A stretch of 64,000 nucleotides of DNA from JAEUMW01 sp963734295 (GCA_963734295.1 CAVTGS010000009.1:254947-318946), one strand, 5' to 3'. Shown: positions 18,686 to 28,006, counted from the stretch's first letter. The notes: generated by a model not told the origin, from the sequence alone. A program made the numbers and translations.

Positions 18686-20010
18686 GCGCCATGCCGAGCG
18701 AAGCGATCGAGCGCATCCGCGCCGACTTCAATCGTGTCGAGACGAGTCTGCCCGGGCACGGCGCGGCATGGCTCGAGCACGCGCGCCGCGGCGCCCTCGA
18801 ATGGTTTTCAGGCCGGGGTTTTCCGACCGCGCACGACGAGGACTGGAAGTACACCAACGCTGCGGCGATCGAGCGGCGACCCATGCCGGTGGTGACGGTG
18901 CCGCGCCCGGCGTCGGCGCAGCAGGTGCAAAGCCTCACCTTCGCCGAATTGCCCTGTCACTTGGTCGTGTTTTGCGACGGCCGCTTCGATCCGACCTTCT
19001 CTTCGATCGCCGCGCTGCCCGCGGGCGTGCGCATTCGCAGCCTGGCCGAGGTCATCGCCCAGGACGGTGAGCGTCTCGCGGCGCTGCTCGCGGCAGAGCC
19101 GGAGAATGCGTTCGCGGCGTTGAATCTCGCATTCATGACCGACGGCGTGGTGATCGAGCTCGCGCGAGGCGCGGTGGTCGAGCGGCCGATTCATCTGCTC
19201 TACATCGCGGGCCAGGCTGAGACCTCCGTCCACTATCGCAACATCATCGTTGCCGGCGAGAACGCACAGGCAACTGTGGTCGAGCACTACGCAGGTGAGC
19301 ATGGTTCGTCGTACCTAACGAACGCGGTAACGACCATCGTCGGTGCCGCGAACAGCAGCGTGGAACACTACAAGCTGCAGCAGGAGAGCGTGAAGGCGTT
19401 CCACGTGGCCGGAATCCACGCGACCCAGGCCAGTGACAGTCGCTTTACATCGCACTCCATCGCGCTCGGTGGCGCGATCGCCCGCAGCGACATCACGGCC
19501 CGCCTCGCCGCGGAAGGTGCCGAGTGCACACTGAACGGGTTCTACATGGTCGGCGGACGCCAGCTCGTGGATCACCACACGCGCATCGACCACGCCAAGC
19601 CCCGCGGCACGAGCCGCGAGTTCTATCGCGGCGTGCTGGACGGCGCCGCCCGCGGGATCTTCAACGGCAAGGTGGTCGTGCACCCGGATGCCCAGCACAC
19701 GGACGCGGAGCAGTCCAACCACAACCTGCTGCTCTCGAAGGCGGCGGAGGTCGACACGAAGCCGCAGTTGGAAATCTACGCCGATGATGTCAAGTGCTCT
19801 CACGGCGCCACGGTCGGTCAGCTCGACGATAATATGCTCTTCTATCTGCGCTCGCGGGGGATCGAGCCGGAGGTTGCGAAGGCGCTGCTGATTTACGCGT
19901 TCGCCCACGACATCATCGGGCGCATCCGTCTGGATCCGCTCAAGCGCCACATCGAACGCCATCTGATTTCAATGCTGCCGGAGGGCGAGCGCATCAAGGA
20001 GCTGGTATGA
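18682..20010 (+). CDS. sufD: Fe-S assembly scaffold partner SufD
   Basis: This 442-residue partner of SufB in the scaffold complex has the sufBD beta-helix with SRFTSHSIALGGAIARSDI and the conserved GIFNGKVVVHPDAQHTDAEQSNHNLLLS block. The C-terminus is SHGATVGQLDDNMLFYLRSRGI. The start overlaps the sufC stop and the stop overlaps the sufS start, so translation is coupled across all three. The N-terminal helical region shows EDWKYTN, typical of SufD. Confidence 0.95.
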   Translation: MSAMPSEAIERIRADFNRVETSLPGHGAAWLEHARRGALEWFSGRGFPTAHDEDWKYTNAAAIERRPMPVVTVPRPASAQQVQSLTFAELPCHLVVFCDGRFDPTFSSIAALPAGVRIRSLAEVIAQDGERLAALLAAEPENAFAALNLAFMTDGVVIELARGAVVERPIHLLYIAGQAETSVHYRNIIVAGENAQATVVEHYAGEHGSSYLTNAVTTIVGAANSSVEHYKLQQESVKAFHVAGIHATQASDSRFTSHSIALGGAIARSDITARLAAEGAECTLNGFYMVGGRQLVDHHTRIDHAKPRGTSREFYRGVLDGAARGIFNGKVVVHPDAQHTDAEQSNHNLLLSKAAEVDTKPQLEIYADDVKCSHGATVGQLDDNMLFYLRSRGIEPEVAKALLIYAFAHDIIGRIRLDPLKRHIERHLISMLPEGERIKELV

Positions 20011-21290
20011 ACACTGTCGTCGATGCAAGAAAGATCACGGTCGTCACCGAGTGCGCCGAATGCCCGGTCTCGGCCAGGAATCCGGCGCACTGGCGCGCCG
20101 ATTTTCCGATCCTGAAGGAGCGCGTGCACGGCAAGCAGCTCGTCTATCTCGACAACGCGGCCACCACCCAGAAGCCCGAAGCGGTGATCGCCACCGAAGC
20201 GGACTATTACCGTCATTTCAACTCCAACATCCATCGCGGCGTTCACGCCCTGTCGCAGAAGGCGACCGAGGCGTTCGAGGATGCGCGCGTGAAGGTCCAG
20301 CATCTCCTGAACGCACGCCGCGCCGACGAGATCGTCTTCACGCGCGGTACCACCGAGGCCATCAACCTCGTGGCCCAGAGCTACGCCCGGCCGCGGCTGC
20401 AGCCGGGTGACGAGATCATTCTTTCGACCATGGAGCACCATGCCAACATCGTTCCATGGCAGATGGTGTGCGAGCAAACGGGAGCAGTCATCAAGGTCGT
20501 CCCGATCAACGACGAAGGCGAGCTCGACTTAGACGAGTATCTCAGGCTGCTCGGTCCGCGCACGAAACTCGTCGGTATCGTGCATGTGTCGAACGCTCTC
20601 GGCACCATCAACCCGGTGAAGCAGATCATCCGCGCGGCGCACGCCCAGGGCGTGCCGGTCCTGGTCGACGGTGCCCAGGCGGTCGCACACACGAAGGTGA
20701 ACGTGCAGGATCTGGACTGCGATTTCTATGCGTTTTCCGGGCACAAGCTGTACGGCCCGACCGGCATCGGCGTCCTGTTCGGGAAGCAGGCCCTGCTCGA
20801 CGCCATGCCGCCCTACCAGGGCGGCGGTGACATGATCCGGTCGGTCACCTTTGCCAAGACCGAATACAACGTGCTGCCCTACAAGTTCGAGGCCGGCACC
20901 GCGAACATCGCCGGGGCGATTGCACTCGGCGCGGCGATCGACTATGTGACCGAGATCGGCTTCGAGCACCTCGGCGCGTACGAGCATGAGTTGTTGGCGT
21001 ATGCGACGTCTCGGGTGAAGGAAATTCAGGGTTTGCGATTGATCGGCACGGCTGCGCACAAGGCAAGCATCGTCTCCTTCGTCATGGAGGGTGCGCACCC
21101 ACACGACATCGGGACCATTCTCGATCATCAAGGCATTGCCGTGCGGGCCGGGCATCATTGCGCGATGCCGGTGATGGAACGATTTGGCGTCCCGGCCACG
21201 GTGCGCGCGTCGCTCGCCCTCTACAACGATCGGGACGACGTGGACGCGCTGGTCGCGGGATTGCACAAGGTGAAGGAGCTCTTCGGCTGA
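20007..21290 (+). CDS. sufS: Cysteine desulfurase SufS
   Basis: SufS is a PLP enzyme that draws sulfur from cysteine for cluster assembly. The 427-residue protein has the PLP-lysine motif FSGHKLYGPTG, STMEHHANIVPWQ and the active-site cysteine in RAGHHCAMPVMERF (type II desulfurase). An N-terminal extension of about 25 residues contains a CAEC motif (VTECAECPVS), which is unusual and could bind metal or exchange sulfur. The stop overlaps the sufU start (TGATG). Confidence 0.95.
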   Translation: MNTVVDARKITVVTECAECPVSARNPAHWRADFPILKERVHGKQLVYLDNAATTQKPEAVIATEADYYRHFNSNIHRGVHALSQKATEAFEDARVKVQHLLNARRADEIVFTRGTTEAINLVAQSYARPRLQPGDEIILSTMEHHANIVPWQMVCEQTGAVIKVVPINDEGELDLDEYLRLLGPRTKLVGIVHVSNALGTINPVKQIIRAAHAQGVPVLVDGAQAVAHTKVNVQDLDCDFYAFSGHKLYGPTGIGVLFGKQALLDAMPPYQGGGDMIRSVTFAKTEYNVLPYKFEAGTANIAGAIALGAAIDYVTEIGFEHLGAYEHELLAYATSRVKEIQGLRLIGTAAHKASIVSFVMEGAHPHDIGTILDHQGIAVRAGHHCAMPVMERFGVPATVRASLALYNDRDDVDALVAGLHKVKELFG

Positions 21291-21733
21291 TGGCTGACCT
21301 GCGCGAGCTCTACCAGGAGGTGATCTTCGATCACTACAAGAGGCCGCGAAACTTCCACCGGCTCGCCGGCGCGGACTGCTTCGCCGAGGGTCACAATCCG
21401 TTGTGTGGAGACCGCATCACGGTTTACCTCAAGACCAACGACGGCGTGATCGAGGACATCTCGTTCGAGGGTTCGGGGTGTGCCATCTCGACTGCGTCCG
21501 CGTCGCTCATGACGGAGGTGCTGAAGGGGAGAACCCTGGCCGACGCGGAGCGTCTCTTCGCGGGTTTCCACGCCATGGTGACGGACGCGGAGGGAGCCGC
21601 GTGCCCGGACCTCGGCAAGCTGGAAGTCCTCGCGGGGGTGCGGGAATTTCCGGCGCGGGTGAAATGCGCCACCCTCGCGTGGCACACGCTGACCGCGGCG
21701 CTGCACCAGCAGACCACGGTCACGATCGAATGA
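21290..21733 (+). CDS. sufU: SufU sulfur carrier / IscU-like protein
   Basis: SufU accepts persulfide from SufS. The 147-residue protein holds the three conserved cysteines in NPLCGDRITV, GSGCAISTASASLMTEV and ARVKCATLAW. The SufU-specific insertion between the second and third cysteines is present. The start overlaps the sufS stop. A second SufU-like gene with a different cysteine pattern lies at 47942-48391. Confidence 0.93.
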   Translation: MADLRELYQEVIFDHYKRPRNFHRLAGADCFAEGHNPLCGDRITVYLKTNDGVIEDISFEGSGCAISTASASLMTEVLKGRTLADAERLFAGFHAMVTDAEGAACPDLGKLEVLAGVREFPARVKCATLAWHTLTAALHQQTTVTIE

Positions 21734-21743
21734 GGCCGACATC

Positions 21744-22097
21744 GTGAGCGATTGGCAGAAGCTGGCAGAAGCGGGCGAAACGCAAGTATCCCAAGAGCAA
21801 CTGCGGCAGAACGTCGTGGCAGTGCTGCGGACCGTGTTCGATCCGGAGATCCCGGTCAATATCTACGACCTCGGGCTCATCTACGATCTCGTCGTCGACG
21901 ACGCCGGCAAGGTCACGGTGCAGATGACGCTCACCGCGCCGGGGTGCCCGGTCGCGCAGACGTTTCCGGGCGAGGTCGAAGGCAAGCTCTACACCGTGCC
22001 CGGCGTCAACGAGGCGGTGGTGGATCTCGTCTGGGATCCGCCGTGGGACCAGGAGCGCATGAGCGAGGCGGCGAAGCTGCAGCTCGGCCTCTTGTAG
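21744..22097 (+). CDS. sufT: SufT / MIP18-like Fe-S maturation protein
   Basis: This 117-residue DUF59 protein of the SUF-associated SufT type has VLRTVFDPEIPVNIYDLGLIYDL and LTAPGCPVAQTFPGEVE. It is thought to help deliver clusters to client proteins. The GTG start at 21744 lies 10 bases after sufU, with no better alternative. It precedes a Rieske-type ferredoxin by 7 bases. Confidence 0.9.
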   Translation: MSDWQKLAEAGETQVSQEQLRQNVVAVLRTVFDPEIPVNIYDLGLIYDLVVDDAGKVTVQMTLTAPGCPVAQTFPGEVEGKLYTVPGVNEAVVDLVWDPPWDQERMSEAAKLQLGLL

Positions 22098-22104
22098 CCT
22101 CGCG

Positions 22105-22419
22105 ATGAACTGGATCGACGTGGCGCCCGCGGGCGAGCTTGCGCCGGGCGGGTGGAAGACGGTGGACGTCGAAGGACGGCTCGTCGCAGTCTTCAACCTC
22201 GAGGGCGAGTTCTTCGCGCTCGAGGATGTCTGCACCCACGATGGCGGAGAGCTGACCGGCGGAGAGATCGAGGACGGCTGCATCGCTTGCCCGCGGCACG
22301 GCGCGCGCTTCGACATCAGGACCGGCGCGGTGCTGTCGCCCCCCGCCTACGAAGACGTGCCGACCTTTCCCGTGCGGGTCGATCAGGGGCGAATCCAGGT
22401 CGGGGATGAGCCGGTTTGA
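22105..22419 (+). CDS. Rieske [2Fe-2S] ferredoxin
   Basis: This 104-residue soluble Rieske protein has CTHDGGELTGGEIEDGCIACPRHGARFD: the Cys-X-His and Cys-X2-His ligands without the extra disulfide cysteines, as in dioxygenase-type ferredoxins. It is the last gene of the suf operon and may serve as an electron donor or as a client. The stop abuts the stop of lemA on the opposite strand. Confidence 0.88.
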   Translation: MNWIDVAPAGELAPGGWKTVDVEGRLVAVFNLEGEFFALEDVCTHDGGELTGGEIEDGCIACPRHGARFDIRTGAVLSPPAYEDVPTFPVRVDQGRIQVGDEPV

Positions 22420-23046
22420 CTAGCGCGGGTTAAAGAGCGCCTTCACGTTCACGTCGCGAGTTTCCCTTTCGGCGACGCGCAGCAGGGGGAACAGCTTGAA
22501 CGAGCCGATGCCGGCGACGATGTTGTCGGGGAGCTGCTCGATGCGGACGTTGTTGAGGTTGGCGCTTTCGTTGTACAACTCGCGCCGGTCGGCTATGGCG
22601 TTTTCGAGCTCGGTGATCCGGCTGTGCAGTTGGCGGAAGGTCTCGTTCGTCCGCAGCTCCGGATAGGCCGCGGCCACCGCGAACAGCCGGACGAGCGCGC
22701 CCCGCAGCACGGTTTCGGCGGCCCCGAGCGCCGGTATGTTCACCCGCTCGCGGGCGTCCGCCACCATCGACCGCGCGCGGATCACCTTTTCGAGCGTGTC
22801 GCGTTCGAACCGCATGTGCTGGCGGCAGGTCTCCACCAGCTTCGGCAATTCGTCGTTGCGTTGCTTCAGCAGAACGTCGATGTTGGCCCAGGCCTTCGAC
22901 ACGTTGTGCTTGAGCTCGACCAGCCTGTTGTAGGTGGTGACGAAATAGACGCCGGTCACGATCGCAAGGGCGCCCAGTATGCTGACGACGATCATGGCGA
23001 CGGCTCTCCAGGCTCTAGGAACGCCACGCTCCATAGCGATCCCCAT
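22420..23046 (-). CDS. lemA: LemA family protein
   Basis: A single N-terminal membrane helix (AMIVVSILGALAIVTGVYFVTTYNRLV) is followed by the LemA helical domain: VSKAWANIDVLLKQRNDELPKLVETC, YPELRTNETFRQLHSRITELENAIADRRELYNE, and NNVRIEQLPDNIVA. The fold is a membrane-anchored helical bundle of unknown biochemical role. The start at 23046 is the best guess, with an alternative ATG at 23034 after GGGGA. It lies 40 bases downstream of the DUF4139 gene in the same direction. Confidence 0.88.
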   Translation of the reverse strand: MGIAMERGVPRAWRAVAMIVVSILGALAIVTGVYFVTTYNRLVELKHNVSKAWANIDVLLKQRNDELPKLVETCRQHMRFERDTLEKVIRARSMVADARERVNIPALGAAETVLRGALVRLFAVAAAYPELRTNETFRQLHSRITELENAIADRRELYNESANLNNVRIEQLPDNIVAGIGSFKLFPLLRVAERETRDVNVKALFNPR

Positions 23047-23086
23047 GCCAGGCGCAGGATCGGGAGACCGAAGCTGCCGGCCGTCC

Positions 23087-24595
23087 TTACCAGGTGTACT
23101 GGACCGCATAGCGCAACGTGCTCTCGCCCCCCGGCGGTATCCGGACCGGAAAGTGGGCGGTCCGCGCATCCTCCTGCTCGAACTTGTGCGTGCTCCGCTC
23201 GATCTTCCAGTTCACCCAGCGGTAAAGATTCTCCTTCACGATGATGGTCACCGCCTGCTTCTTGTGATTGCGCACCTTGATCTCGATCTCCTCACTCATT
23301 TCCCGGCGCGAGGTGTCGACCCGGAAGCCCACTTGCTTCCGCTCGCCCACCAGGTCGAATGCCGAGCCGAGCTTGAGACGGACACTCTCGTCCTTCGGGG
23401 TATGATCGATGATGTCCTCACCGATGAGTTCCAGCGTGCGGTCGGCACTGTCCTGCTGCGCGACGCGCACTCGCCCCGCGGGCAGCGGCATGCCCATGTT
23501 GCGATCGGCGCCATTCCTGAAGCGCAGGTACACGTCGACCTTGCGGTTCGACGCGATACCGTAGTCCCGGTCGGTAAGGGGGTTTGCTCCGTAGGCGTAC
23601 GAAGGCTGCGACGCGCCGTAATAGACGAAAGTCTTCTCGCAGGGCACGTCGCGCGCGACTGGGAAGAGCTCGATCTGCTTGGTCGAGTTGTCGGGCAGCG
23701 TGGTGGTCCGCCCGAGGGTGTAGAGGTGATATTCGAAGAACGCCTTCTCGGCAAAGCCGGCGGCTGCGTCCTCCATCGCCGCGGCCTTGTGGGCTGCACG
23801 CGGCGCGGCGGTGGGTCGCGGCGCTGCGCGTTGCACATCCCCGGCCACCAGCTTGAGCCTGGCGTCCGGATAGCTCGCACCCGACTGATTGACGATGCTG
23901 ACCCATGCCCCGATGTCGAGCTTGCAGGAGTCGGCGCCTTTCGGCTCCGCGTAGGTGACGTTGTAGTCGGCCCACCAGGTCATGCCGCCGGTCTGGTACG
24001 ACACGCGCGTCCGGTGCGGGCCGGCCCTTCTCGTGCTCACGTCCCAGACGAGCGTCGGGCGCGTGATGAGCCCGCCCGGCAGGCTCGGGAGCTTGACGCC
24101 GGAGTGGCTGGGCAGGATGCGCACGGTGCCGTCCCCTTCGCGCAGGATGAGCCCGCCCTGGGTGGAGAGGAGCGTGCCGCTGAAGGATTCCACGCTGGGC
24201 CCGCGCGCCTGCTCGACCGTGACCGGTCGATCGATATACCGCTGCAGCAGCTTGTCCTGGCTCACCAGGTCGAACTGGAAGCTCTGCTCGAGGATGTTGG
24301 TGCCGGAGGGATCGGTCAAGGACTCGAAGGAAACGGTGGTCGGGTCGATCCTTTCCGCGACATCGGCGAAGCGGATGGCGTTGCGGCCTTGGCCGAGCGG
24401 AATCGTGCGCTCGTGCCTTACCATGGCGTACCCCGGCACCACGCTGCGGCCGCCGCCGCGCAAGAGTTCGGGGTTGACGGCGCCGGGACTGGTGGTGCTA
24501 TAGAGGGTGAGCGCATGGTGGTGCGACCCTTCGTCGGCGGCGGCAGAGGCGGTCAGAGCAGTGGCAATGAGCATGGCAAGCCAGTTGCGTTGCAT
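23087..24595 (-). CDS. Exported DUF4139 domain protein
   Basis: This is a 502-residue secreted protein. The signal peptide is MQRNWLAMLIATALTASAAA and ATG 24595 follows GGAGA by 7 bases. The body is beta-rich, with a central WWADYNVTYAE and a C-terminal DUF4139 region (RKVDVYLRFRNGADRNMGMPLPAGRVRV, EIEIKVRNHKKQAVTIIVKENLYRWVNW). The family is widespread and uncharacterised; a periplasmic or outer-membrane role is likely. The full length is uninterrupted. Confidence 0.88.
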   Translation of the reverse strand: MQRNWLAMLIATALTASAAADEGSHHHALTLYSTTSPGAVNPELLRGGGRSVVPGYAMVRHERTIPLGQGRNAIRFADVAERIDPTTVSFESLTDPSGTNILEQSFQFDLVSQDKLLQRYIDRPVTVEQARGPSVESFSGTLLSTQGGLILREGDGTVRILPSHSGVKLPSLPGGLITRPTLVWDVSTRRAGPHRTRVSYQTGGMTWWADYNVTYAEPKGADSCKLDIGAWVSIVNQSGASYPDARLKLVAGDVQRAAPRPTAAPRAAHKAAAMEDAAAGFAEKAFFEYHLYTLGRTTTLPDNSTKQIELFPVARDVPCEKTFVYYGASQPSYAYGANPLTDRDYGIASNRKVDVYLRFRNGADRNMGMPLPAGRVRVAQQDSADRTLELIGEDIIDHTPKDESVRLKLGSAFDLVGERKQVGFRVDTSRREMSEEIEIKVRNHKKQAVTIIVKENLYRWVNWKIERSTHKFEQEDARTAHFPVRIPPGGESTLRYAVQYTW

Positions 24596-24686
24596 CGGTT
24601 TTCTCCGAATGAGATGGTTGGATCGCACCGGCTTGAACGCATGCTGGCGGGATTCGGGTTGAGCGGGATGGACGGAAGGTGAGAAG

Positions 24687-25268
24687 ATGAGGAGAGTCTG
24701 CGTATTCTGTGGAGCGAACGCGGGCGCGTCGCCGATCTACGTCGAAACGGCGCGGGCGGTCGGCGCATACCTCGCGCGGGCCGGGATCGGCGTGGTCTAC
24801 GGCGGCGGCGGGCTCGGCTTGATGGGCGCGGTGGCACGCGGAGCGCTCGATGCCGGCGGCGAGGCGATCGGGATCATTCCCGAGTCGCTCCTGCAGTTCG
24901 AGCCGCCCCCCGGCTTCCTTACCGAGCTTCGCGTCGTCGCATCGATGCACGAGCGCAAGTCCATCATGGTCGAGCTGGCCGATGCGTTCATTGCGCTGCC
25001 GGGAGGTTTCGGCACCCTCGACGAGCTCTCCGAGGTGCTGACCTGGGCGCAACTTGGGCTGCACGCCAAACCCTGCGGGCTGCTAAACCTGGAGGGCTAC
25101 TTCGATTTGCTGATGGCATGGCTGGACCACGCGACTGCGCAGCGCTTCATTCGCGCCGAGCACCGCGCGATGGTGCTGGTGGATGGCGATCTCGCGCGGC
25201 TGCTGCGACGTTTGGCCAACTGCGAGACGCCGCGGATCAGCCCGCTCATCGATGCGACCATGTTGTAG
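24687..25268 (+). CDS. LOG family protein (TIGR00730; nucleotide 5'-monophosphate phosphoribohydrolase)
   Basis: This 193-residue Rossmann-fold enzyme carries the LOG signature PGGFGTLDE and the upstream GGGGLGLMG, SMHERKSIMVELADAFIALPGG. The family cleaves ribose 5-phosphate from (cytokinin-like) nucleotide monophosphates. The ATG at 24687 follows GAAGGTGAG. It is divergent from the DUF4139 gene. Confidence 0.9.
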   Translation: MRRVCVFCGANAGASPIYVETARAVGAYLARAGIGVVYGGGGLGLMGAVARGALDAGGEAIGIIPESLLQFEPPPGFLTELRVVASMHERKSIMVELADAFIALPGGFGTLDELSEVLTWAQLGLHAKPCGLLNLEGYFDLLMAWLDHATAQRFIRAEHRAMVLVDGDLARLLRRLANCETPRISPLIDATML

Positions 25269-25380
25269 GGTGCGGTCGCGCCGTTGATTTGGCAGTCGGA
25301 AACCGTTAGCCTAGACTTGAAATCAGGGTGGCGCTGTGCGCTGTCCTGTCATTCCGAAGCGATCCCAGAAGAGGAACTTC

Positions 25381-25692
25381 ATGAACGCTGAACTCGTCGG
25401 AAGCAAGGATAAGCTCATCAATGACTTCAAGACCGTTGTGGCCGACACCGAAGAGCTGTTGAAGGCGACCGCCAGTGCGGCGGGCGAGCAGGCGAACGTC
25501 GCGAGATCCCGGGTGCGGGAGAGCCTTGCCGACGCCAAGGTCAAGCTCGCCGCTGCCGAGGAGGTTGCCGTCGAGCGCGCCCGGGTCGCGGCAAAGGCTA
25601 CCGATGAGTACGTGCACGACCATCCGTGGAAGGCCATCGGCCTCGCCGTGAGTATCGGGCTGATCGTGGGCTTGCTTATCGCGCGTCGCTGA
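25381..25692 (+). CDS. DUF883 (YqjD/ElaB-like) membrane-anchored protein
   Basis: This 103-residue protein has a long amphipathic helix (DFKTVVADTEELLKATASAAGEQ...ARSRVRESLADAKVKL). A C-terminal membrane helix (HPWKAIGLAVSIGLIVGLLIARR) follows the DUF883 HPW motif. In E. coli YqjD binds ribosomes at the membrane. The ATG at 25381 follows AGAGGAAC. It is first of a three-gene group with a holin-like and a YqjK-like protein. Confidence 0.9.
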   Translation: MNAELVGSKDKLINDFKTVVADTEELLKATASAAGEQANVARSRVRESLADAKVKLAAAEEVAVERARVAAKATDEYVHDHPWKAIGLAVSIGLIVGLLIARR

Positions 25693-25698
25693 TCCGCG

Positions 25699-26097
25699 AT
25701 GTCCGCTGCGGATAGTCCGGGCGGGGATGCGGAGCACGGGCTTTTGATTTCGCTCCGCCGGCTCGCCTCGACCGGCGTCGAAGTCCTCCACACCCGTCTG
25801 GAGATCCTGTCGAGTGATCTCGAGGAAGAGCGGGCGCGCTTGGGGTCGATCCTGATGACCGGCGTCTTGGCGGTGTTCTGTTTCTTTATGGCCGCGGTCC
25901 TGTTCACGGTCCTGATCGTGGTCCTGCTGTGGGAGACACATCGTGTTCCGGCGCTGGGCGTGTTGGGCGGCGTGTTCCTGGTCGGCGGAGCATGGTGCTG
26001 GCGCTCCTTTCAGCAGCAGCGCCAGGAGCGTCCGGCGCTCCTCGCTACCACGCTCGGGGAACTCGCCAAGGATCGGAGGGAGCTTACGTCGCGATGA
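25699..26097 (+). CDS. Phage-holin-family (YqjE-like) membrane protein
   Basis: This 132-residue protein has a helical N-terminus (LISLRRLASTGVEVLHTRLEILSSDLEEERARL) and two membrane helices (LMTGVLAVFCFFMAAVLFTVLIVVLLW and VLGGVFLVGGAWCW). This matches the YqjE/holin-X group, usually encoded after a DUF883 gene. It lies 6 bases after that gene and overlaps the next start (ATGA). The function is unknown despite the holin name. Confidence 0.85.
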   Translation: MSAADSPGGDAEHGLLISLRRLASTGVEVLHTRLEILSSDLEEERARLGSILMTGVLAVFCFFMAAVLFTVLIVVLLWETHRVPALGVLGGVFLVGGAWCWRSFQQQRQERPALLATTLGELAKDRRELTSR

Positions 26098-26411
26098 CGA
26101 CGCGGCGTTCGCTTCCGGAAGTCCTCGGACGCAGGGCGTCGCTCGTGGCGCATGCGCAGTCGCAGCGGGAGCGGCTGTCGGCGGCGTTTCGGGGCCTGCG
26201 CGGGGCCAGCGTGTGGGTCGATCGGGGGATGACGGGGGCCGCTTATTTGCGCGAACATCCGCTGGTGCTCGTGGGAGCGGGTGTCGTGGTGCTGGTGGTG
26301 TTTCGCCGGCCCTTGGCACGGGGCGGATGGGTGCGCTTGATCCAGCGCGGTTTCGTCGCTTGGCGCGGCTTTCTAGCGCTGCGGGCGATCGGGGCCAGGT
26401 TGACGCGCTGA
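26094..26411 (+). CDS. YqjK-like protein
   Basis: This 105-residue basic protein has an N-terminal RRSLPEVLGRRASLVAHAQSQRERL helix and a hydrophobic segment (HPLVLVGAGVVVLVVFRRPL). It is the third member of the conserved DUF883/YqjE/YqjK trio. The ATG at 26094 overlaps the preceding stop. Its role is unknown; a stress-linked envelope function is inferred from the family. Confidence 0.75.
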   Translation: MTTRRSLPEVLGRRASLVAHAQSQRERLSAAFRGLRGASVWVDRGMTGAAYLREHPLVLVGAGVVVLVVFRRPLARGGWVRLIQRGFVAWRGFLALRAIGARLTR

Positions 26412-26489
26412 TTCGGTGTGATTTGGAGTCGTAGACAAGTCATCGAAAGAGGCTCGGTGTCGTTTCTTCGCGTGAAATCGTTTTGGTAG

Positions 26490-26975
26490 ATGACCGCTAG
26501 CGTTTCTTCCTCTGTCGAACCTCGTCCGGGTGCCCGCCTCGCTCCGTCCGCGCCGCTGTGGCTAGGTGCGGCCGGGCTTCTGCCCTTCTTGTCGTGCGCC
26601 GCCGTGCTCTGGTTCGGCGATTCGTCTCTTGAGGCGTTCGTCTGGCGCCTCCTGATCGGATACGGGGCAGTGATTCTGAGCTTCATTGGCGCCCTGCATT
26701 GGGCGTTTGCCATGCGTGCCACCAACGGCGCCGATCGCCGCAGTTGGGCGCTTTACGGATGGAGTGTCGTCCCCGCACTCATCGGCTGGGTTGCGCTGAG
26801 CGTGGGGCCGCCCGTCGTAGCCGTGCTCACGCTGATCGCGGGATTCGCGGTCCAATACCTGTTCGACCTCCGCCACCGTCACGCCCTCGATCTTCCGGGG
26901 TGGTTCGTGCCGCTGCGGGGTGTCTTGTCCTTTGTGGCGGTCATTTGTCTCGGCGTCGCCGCCCTCTCGTCGTAG
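26490..26975 (+). CDS. DUF3429 membrane protein
   Basis: This 161-residue protein has four to five membrane segments. The DUF3429 pattern begins with LGAAGLLPFLSCAAVLW and includes YGAVILSFIGALHWAFAM, VVPALIGWVAL and a C-terminal VQYLFDLRHRH. It is related to TMEM69. The stop (TAG) overlaps the GTG start of the following oxidoreductase, suggesting coupled translation. The function is unknown. Confidence 0.88.
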   Translation: MTASVSSSVEPRPGARLAPSAPLWLGAAGLLPFLSCAAVLWFGDSSLEAFVWRLLIGYGAVILSFIGALHWAFAMRATNGADRRSWALYGWSVVPALIGWVALSVGPPVVAVLTLIAGFAVQYLFDLRHRHALDLPGWFVPLRGVLSFVAVICLGVAALSS

Positions 26976-28006
26976 TGAGCCCGCCTCGCGCCCCGACCGT
27001 CGCCATTGTCGGCGCCGGCATCGCGGGGCTCACCTGTGCGCGCAAGCTTCGCGACTCCGGGCATAGCGTCGCCCTGTTCGAGCAGGGCAAAGCGCCGGGC
27101 GGCCGGAGCGCGACGCGCGACGAGGACTTCGGGCAGTTCGACGACGGGGCTCAGTATTTCACCGCGCGGGATCCTCGGTTCAAGAGTGCCATTTCGAGCT
27201 GGCTTCGGGCGGGGGTGGTGGCGGAGTGGCGCGCCCGTATCGTTCGCGTCACGAAGGACAATGTCGGGGAGTCGCGGGAGCGCGCTACCCGCTACGTCGG
27301 CTATCCGGTGATGGGTGCGCTCGCAGCGCATCTTGCGCGCGGCTTTAGCGTCGGCTACGAGCGGCGCGTGGTGCGCCTGGAGCGCGTCGACGCTGGCTGG
27401 ACCCTGCAGCTCGAAGACGGCAGCCAAACCTTGCCTTACGCGAAGGTCATCACGGCGATTCCGGCACCGCAGGCAGCGCAGCTCCTTGCCGCTTCAGCCG
27501 AGATCGGGCCGCGCATCGCCGCGGTCGAGATGTTGCCCTGCTGGGCGGTGATGCTCCAGTTCGACAAGGCTTTCGATACGCGCTTCGACGCTGCCATCGT
27601 CGAAGACGAACCCATTGCCTGGCTCGCCCGCGAAAGCAGCAAACCGGGGCGCAAAGCGGGTGAGCGCTGGATCGTCCATGCCTCCAACACCTGGAGCCAG
27701 CTTCACTTCGATGCCGATCCGGAGGCCATCGTCTCCGGTCTCATGAAGTCTTTCTGTGAGCTCGTAGAAAAGCGGGTAACGCCCGCGTTTTCCAAGGCGG
27801 TGAGGTGGGAATACTCGCTCGCTACAGCCGCCGTTGGACGGCCCTTCCTGTGCGACACAGAAGCAGGTCTCGGAGCCTGCGGCGACTGGCTCGTCGAGGG
27901 ACGGGTCGAGGGCGCGTTCCTGAGCGGGCTTGCCTTGGCGTCGGAGCTGGTGCAGCAGTCCAGACACGCCCGTTCGGCTCACGCGAAAAACCGCGAAACC
28001 GCCTAG
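26975..28006 (+). CDS. NAD(P)/FAD-dependent oxidoreductase (renalase/amine-oxidase-like)
   Basis: This 343-residue flavoprotein has the N-terminal dinucleotide-binding motif VAIVGAGIAGLTCARKLRDSGHSVALFEQ, the GGR motif (APGGRSATR) and FDDGAQYFTARDPRF typical of this family. A C-terminal EYSLATAAVGRPFLCD...GDWLVEGRVEGAFLSG closes the FAD site. The GTG start overlaps the DUF3429 stop. The substrate is unknown. The frame is intact. Confidence 0.87.
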   Translation: MSPPRAPTVAIVGAGIAGLTCARKLRDSGHSVALFEQGKAPGGRSATRDEDFGQFDDGAQYFTARDPRFKSAISSWLRAGVVAEWRARIVRVTKDNVGESRERATRYVGYPVMGALAAHLARGFSVGYERRVVRLERVDAGWTLQLEDGSQTLPYAKVITAIPAPQAAQLLAASAEIGPRIAAVEMLPCWAVMLQFDKAFDTRFDAAIVEDEPIAWLARESSKPGRKAGERWIVHASNTWSQLHFDADPEAIVSGLMKSFCELVEKRVTPAFSKAVRWEYSLATAAVGRPFLCDTEAGLGACGDWLVEGRVEGAFLSGLALASELVQQSRHARSAHAKNRETA

